Positions 5,571-8,869 of a stretch of 8,869 nucleotides of DNA are shown here, piece by piece. Positions within the stretch are counted from its first letter, which is position 1. Every line of letters begins with the position of its first letter. Under the pieces are notes generated by a model. That model was not told where the DNA came from and ran no database searches. It saw nothing but the letters and a program-made list of their open reading frames with translations. Both the position numbers and the translations under genes were made by a program. The stretch comes from Planctomycetaceae bacterium (lineage in GTDB: Bacteria > Planctomycetota > Planctomycetia > Pirellulales > Thermoguttaceae): the NCBI GenBank assembly GCA_031282385.1, contig JAITDV010000411.1:1-8869 (forward strand), read 5' to 3'.

Positions 5571-6749
5571 TTATGCTGGTTCAATATTTCTGCTGACAAT
5601 AAGTTGCCTCAACATCCAACCTACAACAATTGCGCCGATTACAAATATTATCAAAAATGGAATAAATGCTTCCCATGCAATTGGTAATGATTTTGCAGAA
5701 TCAACATATTGACTAAGACGTGCGTTTTGACCGAGTTGACGTATTATTCCGAAACTTGCAAGCATTACAACTTGGGCAAGCGCAACTAATACCACAAATA
5801 TTTTGCCTCGACAGCCAATACTCAATTTCATTGTCCCAATAAGTGCTCCGATAATCACCAACGCAATTGCCGATATAACAAAAAATACCATTTCCGTTGT
5901 AGATAATTCTAAAATTCCGGCTGAAACAAATCCTGTAATTTTGCAGCCCGCCGTTACACAACCAATCACCGCCAACATAACCGACGCAATAATCGTAACA
6001 ATAAACGCAAACGAAATCACCCAATTTCTGTACTCAACATCATCATTGGTATTAACATCGCCGCCAACTCTTTTTTGTAACAAAAAACACGAATCTATAA
6101 GACTCCAGACCGCAGTTGTTACCAAGCTGATTGCGAATACTGTTGCCAGCCGAATCCAAACAGACGGATCATTCATGTTGTTTGCCAAGCCGGTTGTTGC
6201 GCCGTAAATCCCTGTGCGTTCCATTATCGGCAACCACAATTCGCCACGTACCATAAGCGTTTGACCATTGACAATCATTGTTCCAATCGCAATCAGACAC
6301 AATGACGCAATAATACCGAATATTATTGTGCGGCAATTTTGGGGAGCAGAATTTTCGTTACGTTTATTTTCGTTGTTATTTTGTGTCGTGTTTGGTAATT
6401 GGGGTTTTGATGCGGATATGCTGAAAGCCGCCAGATAAACTGAGTAGTAGCCGATAATAAGAATCGGTATGACTGCGAACCAATGCCAAGCCATCAAAAT
6501 AGTTGCGGTATAAAATGGCTTGTAAAATAGAGTTTGCGTGAACAGCAACGGTACGATTCCAAAATTGATTCCGATTGCGAGCATGATGGGCAATTGGGCA
6601 AAAATCCGGCGGGCAAACCGGTTTGAATTTTTCCCGTTCAAGAGCAGACACAAAATCGCCAGCGGCAATCCTGCGAACCAAATTCCCATTGGAATTGAAT
6701 GAAGAACAAAACCTAACACTTTAAAAATTTGGGCGACTATATACAACAT
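5571..6749 (-). CDS. Polytopic inner-membrane protein of unknown function
   Basis: A 392-residue hydrophobic protein with about nine predicted membrane segments (roughly 5-37, 50-75, 82-110, 141-163, 198-222, 245-275, 283-310, 315-338, 360-385). A hydrophilic Asn-rich loop (113-140) splits the first three from the rest. The N-terminal third looks most constrained: HSIPMGIWFAG in the first segment (His17), NFGIVPLLFTQTL in the second (62-74), and a third, aromatic-rich segment with MAWHWF (His89). This pattern reminds me of uncharacterised, possibly haem-binding, membrane proteins near respiratory genes in planctomycetes and deltaproteobacteria. That is memory-based and weak; no haem-attachment motif is present. 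The start at 6749 has no Shine-Dalgarno site. Promoter-like hexamers in repeat R2 lie about 90 bases upstream in the right orientation. The gene stands alone; the MITE-like element abuts its 3' end. Confidence 0.82.
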   Translation of the reverse strand: MLYIVAQIFKVLGFVLHSIPMGIWFAGLPLAILCLLLNGKNSNRFARRIFAQLPIMLAIGINFGIVPLLFTQTLFYKPFYTATILMAWHWFAVIPILIIGYYSVYLAAFSISASKPQLPNTTQNNNENKRNENSAPQNCRTIIFGIIASLCLIAIGTMIVNGQTLMVRGELWLPIMERTGIYGATTGLANNMNDPSVWIRLATVFAISLVTTAVWSLIDSCFLLQKRVGGDVNTNDDVEYRNWVISFAFIVTIIASVMLAVIGCVTAGCKITGFVSAGILELSTTEMVFFVISAIALVIIGALIGTMKLSIGCRGKIFVVLVALAQVVMLASFGIIRQLGQNARLSQYVDSAKSLPIAWEAFIPFLIIFVIGAIVVGWMLRQLIVSRNIEPA

Positions 6750-6818
6750 CTTTTTTAAGTTGGCAAAAAGTTATTGGCGGCGGTAAATAACACTTTCAAA
6801 AAAATCCTGTGAAATTAA

Positions 6819-6915
6819 ATATACTCTGACTGATTGTACTATAATTTGTGTGTCTCAAGAGCGTAAACGCCTGCTTTCAAGTACGTAATCAGATGGAGGC
6901 AAACGAATTTTAAAT
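6819..6915 (-). repeat. Dispersed ~100-bp repeat, copy R2 (inverted)
   Basis: Its reverse complement contains GCAGGCGTTTACGCTCTTGA followed by GACACACAAATTATAGTAC, matching R1 and R3 over the same block and ending in a similar CAGAGTATAT. Divergence is greater in the outer part (about 6885-6915). It lies 70 bases before the membrane-protein start and is oriented toward it, as R3 is toward the DUF1559 gene. Confidence 0.72.
6838..6867 (-). promoter_or_regulatory. Promoter-like hexamers in R2 for the membrane-protein gene
   Basis: On the minus strand TTTACG (6867-6862) and TATAGT (6843-6838) are 18 bases apart. The same pair with the same spacing occurs in R3 before another gene. Both hexamers are near sigma-70 consensus, and the conservation between copies supports a function. 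The resulting leader would be about 80 bases. Confidence 0.45.
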
Positions 6916-7302
6916 TATAAAAAGTTTGAAATTCAATACGGACAATTGAAAACAAATACCGCAAATCTGGAAAATCAACGAGGCGTATAATTGTAGCAAT
7001 AAATCACAAAATGTGAAGTTGCTCAAAAAATATTACTACTCAAAACAGCAAATCCAATTGTTCGGCAAAATTCATTTTTTTGACATAATTGTTATGACCA
7101 TTTAATTGTTCGGGAAAAATAATTTTTACGTATTTTTGATAATCATTATATATTGACAAAAATTTCAAATTTTATGACCATTTAGATTATGCCAAACGGA
7201 CTTCAAAACAGACAGAACAAAAAACAAGAAAAATAGTTGAGAATTTCTCAAATTTGTATTATTTCAGTAGAAATTTCGTTTTCCTAAATGAACTATAAAC
7301 TT
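6916..7302. other. AT-rich divergent intergenic region with short direct repeats
   Basis: No gene is visible. Two pairs of direct repeats stand out: AATTGTTCGG(c/g)AAAA at 7056-7070 and 7104-7118, and TTATGACCATTTA at 7092-7104 and 7172-7184. TTGACA occurs upstream of each TTATGACCATTTA copy (near 7079 and 7153). This suggests a duplicated regulatory block or binding sites, but no good -10 box follows at standard spacing. The segment 7253-7274 matches the left arm of the hairpin at 588 in 20 of 22 bases. Confidence 0.5.
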
Positions 7303-7405
7303 TAAACTGTTCATACTTTAATTTCCTTCACCGCCGTCTGTTTACCTATCGGAATGCAGGCTTTTACGCTCTTGAGTCGCGCAATTTATAGTACGAGCAG
7401 TATAT
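7303..7405 (+). repeat. Dispersed ~100-bp repeat, copy R3
   Basis: Aligns nearly end to end with R1 (5241-5344), both starting TAAAC(A/T)GTTCA and ending ACGA(A/G)CAGTATAT. The conserved core is GCAGGCTTTTACGCTCTTGA and CAATTTATAGTACGAGCAG. It leads directly into the DUF1559 gene; its last bases overlap the earliest possible ATG (7404). Confidence 0.78.
7363..7392 (+). promoter_or_regulatory. Promoter-like hexamers in R3 for the DUF1559 gene
   Basis: TTTACG (7363-7368) and TATAGT (7387-7392) are separated by 18 bases, exactly as in R2. A transcript would start near 7399, almost on top of the ATG at 7404. The real translation start is therefore more likely one of the downstream ATGs (7485 or 7584). 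Confidence 0.45.
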
Positions 7406-7484
7406 GAAAGAAACCGCCGCGCAACTTAATACCGACTTCCGCAATTTTAATTTCATTTATGTTGCGCAAACTGAACGAAATCAG

Positions 7485-8639
7485 ATGAAAAATTTAGTTG
7501 TCAATTCCGAACGTAATTCAATCATAACATCTCCGGCAAATTTAATATTTGTCCGTAATTTTTGTAACGAAAAATTACAGTATATGGGTTTTACGCTTAT
7601 TGAACTTTTGACAACAATAGCAATTATTGGCATATTGATTGCGATTCTTTTACCAGCCGTTCAAGCGGCTCGCGAGGCGGCATATCGCCTAAAATGCAGC
7701 AGCAACATGAAACAATTCTCCCTCGCTTTTAATAATTATCACGATATAAATTATTCTTTCCCGGGCGTGTCCAGTATCATCAACAGATACGACTCGCCGC
7801 GATTTAATTGTCATGCCGTATTGCTTCCTTTTTTGGAACAGACGCAGCTTTACGCAAAATTCCAAGATAGTAATCAATCGCCTTGGGATGAATATGCGAA
7901 TGTTCTTTTGCCGTTTTTTTTGTGTCCGTCTGATCCTTATTGCAAGTACGACGGTGCCGATAGTTCAAAACGTGCAAATATAGTTGTCTCAATCGGCGAC
8001 TTCCCGCAATACTCAATGAACATACGTGGAATTATAGGCTCAGAAAAATGTGAAGAAATTGCCGGAATTAGTTATCCTTTTCCTTTTTCTTGGCGGAGTA
8101 TTGCGGATGTTGCAGACGGTTTAAGCAACACAATATTGTGCAGTGAAGTTGCAGGCACAAAATCAGATACTGACACAAATGTTATCGGAGGAGTTTACAC
8201 TTATGATGCTTCGGCGCATTCGGATGTGTTAGTTGCCGGAGTTGATTATTTTCCGAATAATTGTTACAAAAATGCACGCAATCCTTCAAACCGCTCACAC
8301 CTGCTTACACGCAACAAAAACATAAAACGCACGTATCATCAATTTGACAACGCACTCGGTTATCAAATTTTCAATACAATAATGCCGCCTAATTCGCCGG
8401 CTTGTGTTAACAAAGGCGGCAGTGATCATTGTTGGGGATTTTATCCGCCGCAAAGTTATCACACAAACGGCGTCAACGCCGGTTTTTGTGACGGCAGTGT
8501 ACGTTTTATCAATGAATCCATTGACACAAACAATCTGCCGTCAGGTAAATGGTACGGCGCAACAACAGAAAGTTGTTTCAACGGCGCAAGTCCATTTGGA
8601 GTCTGGGGAGCGTTAGGAACTATAAATTCCAACGATTGA
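7485..8639 (+). CDS. DUF1559 family protein with prepilin-type N-terminal cleavage/methylation signal
   Basis: A secreted, pseudopilin-like protein of the DUF1559 family, which is greatly expanded in planctomycetes and whose role is unknown. From ATG 7485 (384 aa) the prepilin peptidase site G35/F36 is followed by FTLIELLTTIAIIGILIAIL, a hydrophobic helix, and PAVQAAREAA, the family signature. The C-terminus has NGVNAGFCDGSVRFI (about 328-342) and ends with SPFGVWGALGT, both family hallmarks. Many Cys residues in the body suggest disulphides outside the cytoplasm. The start is uncertain. ATG 7404 gives 411 aa and a 62-residue leader, and overlaps the putative promoter. ATG 7485 gives a basic 35-residue leader. 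ATG 7584 leaves only Met-Gly before the cleavage site, probably too short. None has a clear Shine-Dalgarno site. The gene is alone on this strand; an inverted MITE-like copy with strong hairpins follows 95 bases after the stop. Confidence 0.9.
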   Translation: MKNLVVNSERNSIITSPANLIFVRNFCNEKLQYMGFTLIELLTTIAIIGILIAILLPAVQAAREAAYRLKCSSNMKQFSLAFNNYHDINYSFPGVSSIINRYDSPRFNCHAVLLPFLEQTQLYAKFQDSNQSPWDEYANVLLPFFLCPSDPYCKYDGADSSKRANIVVSIGDFPQYSMNIRGIIGSEKCEEIAGISYPFPFSWRSIADVADGLSNTILCSEVAGTKSDTDTNVIGGVYTYDASAHSDVLVAGVDYFPNNCYKNARNPSNRSHLLTRNKNIKRTYHQFDNALGYQIFNTIMPPNSPACVNKGGSDHCWGFYPPQSYHTNGVNAGFCDGSVRFINESIDTNNLPSGKWYGATTESCFNGASPFGVWGALGTINSND

Positions 8640-8733
8640 CAAGTTTAGACAATAAATCCTTCTACCCCGTAATTTACACAAATTATTCAATTCCTGAAAA
8701 TTCGCGGACAAAATGAGTTTTTAGAGCTCCCAT

Positions 8734-8869
8734 TAGACCTTTTCTCTAACCTAAAAATACATCAACGCAACAAAAAAACCTACAACAAAAAAACCGCCTT
8801 TAACTCCTCCGAGACCACCCCTAACCCCTCCGAAGGAGGGGTCAGGGGGTAATGCTGCTATAATTTTCG
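8734..8869 (-). mobile_element. Second MITE-like element copy, inverted, running off the right edge
   Basis: Starts with TAGACCTTTTCTCTAACCT (8734-8752), the same terminal repeat as at 5345-5565. Its reverse complement matches 5464-5565 over about 100 bases, differing only in two T-run lengths and a few single bases. After about 8850 it diverges from the first copy and lacks its tandem 27-bp units. No second terminal repeat is seen before the window ends, so it is either truncated or completed beyond 8869. Confidence 0.72.
8818..8848. terminator. Strong hairpin in the second MITE-like copy, downstream of the DUF1559 gene
   Basis: Bases 8818-8831 (CCCCTAACCCCTCC) pair with 8835-8848 (GGAGGGGTCAGGGG) with a single mismatch and a GAA loop. 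It lies about 180 bases past the DUF1559 stop, so it could end or stabilise that transcript. No T-run follows, so classical intrinsic termination is unlikely. Confidence 0.45.

Noticed and set aside
5803..6207. Plus-strand 134-codon frame opposite the membrane-protein gene
   Set aside because: The opposite strand encodes a coherent multi-pass membrane protein over the full length; this frame is its complement.
1..8869. tRNA, rRNA or known riboswitch
   Set aside because: Reading the intergenic segments on both strands I saw no cloverleaf, rRNA-like block or recognised aptamer core; only simple hairpins.

Overview
The window reads as chromosomal DNA of an AT-rich planctomycete (Planctomycetota). 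The strongest pointer is the rightmost gene, a DUF1559 protein with a prepilin-type N-terminus, a family hugely expanded in that phylum. A very long RseP-type protease, a MazG-like protein with a Cys-rich tail and the scarcity of Shine-Dalgarno sites fit the same picture. I cannot name a genus.

Layout, left to right. Positions 1-205 hold the minus-strand N-terminal part of an IS4-family transposase that runs off the left edge; its upstream coding is broken by stops and frame changes. Positions 206-737 contain no clear gene, only a candidate 36-codon ORF (466-576, +) and a perfect 15-bp inverted repeat (588-635). Next comes a minus-strand operon: dxr (MEP isoprenoid pathway) followed by rseP (site-2 intramembrane protease), overlapping by 16 bp, with the rseP ribosome binding site inside the end of dxr. 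A separate minus-strand MazG-like pyrophosphohydrolase gene lies upstream of dxr, with a strong GC-rich hairpin in the gap. Further right are a minus-strand polytopic membrane protein of unknown function (5571-6749) and the plus-strand DUF1559 gene (about 7485-8639), transcribed divergently from a roughly 650-bp AT-rich intergenic region.

The non-coding part is the most unusual. Two families of dispersed repeats occur here. (1) A ~100-bp repeat is present three times (5241-5344 +, 6819-6915 -, 7303-7405 +). Two copies point at the starts of the membrane-protein and DUF1559 genes and carry the same promoter-like hexamers (TTTACG, 18 bp, TATAGT), so it looks like a mobile or amplified promoter module. 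(2) A 221-bp MITE-like element (5345-5565) has 19-bp terminal inverted repeats and strong hairpins. A second, inverted copy at 8734 runs off the right edge. The two MITE arms are almost identical over ~100 bp and bracket a 3.2-kb segment holding the membrane-protein and DUF1559 genes.

The dxr/rseP genes are housekeeping. The right half looks like accessory surface or secretion-related DNA shaped by small repeats. I found no defence system, CRISPR array or RNA gene.
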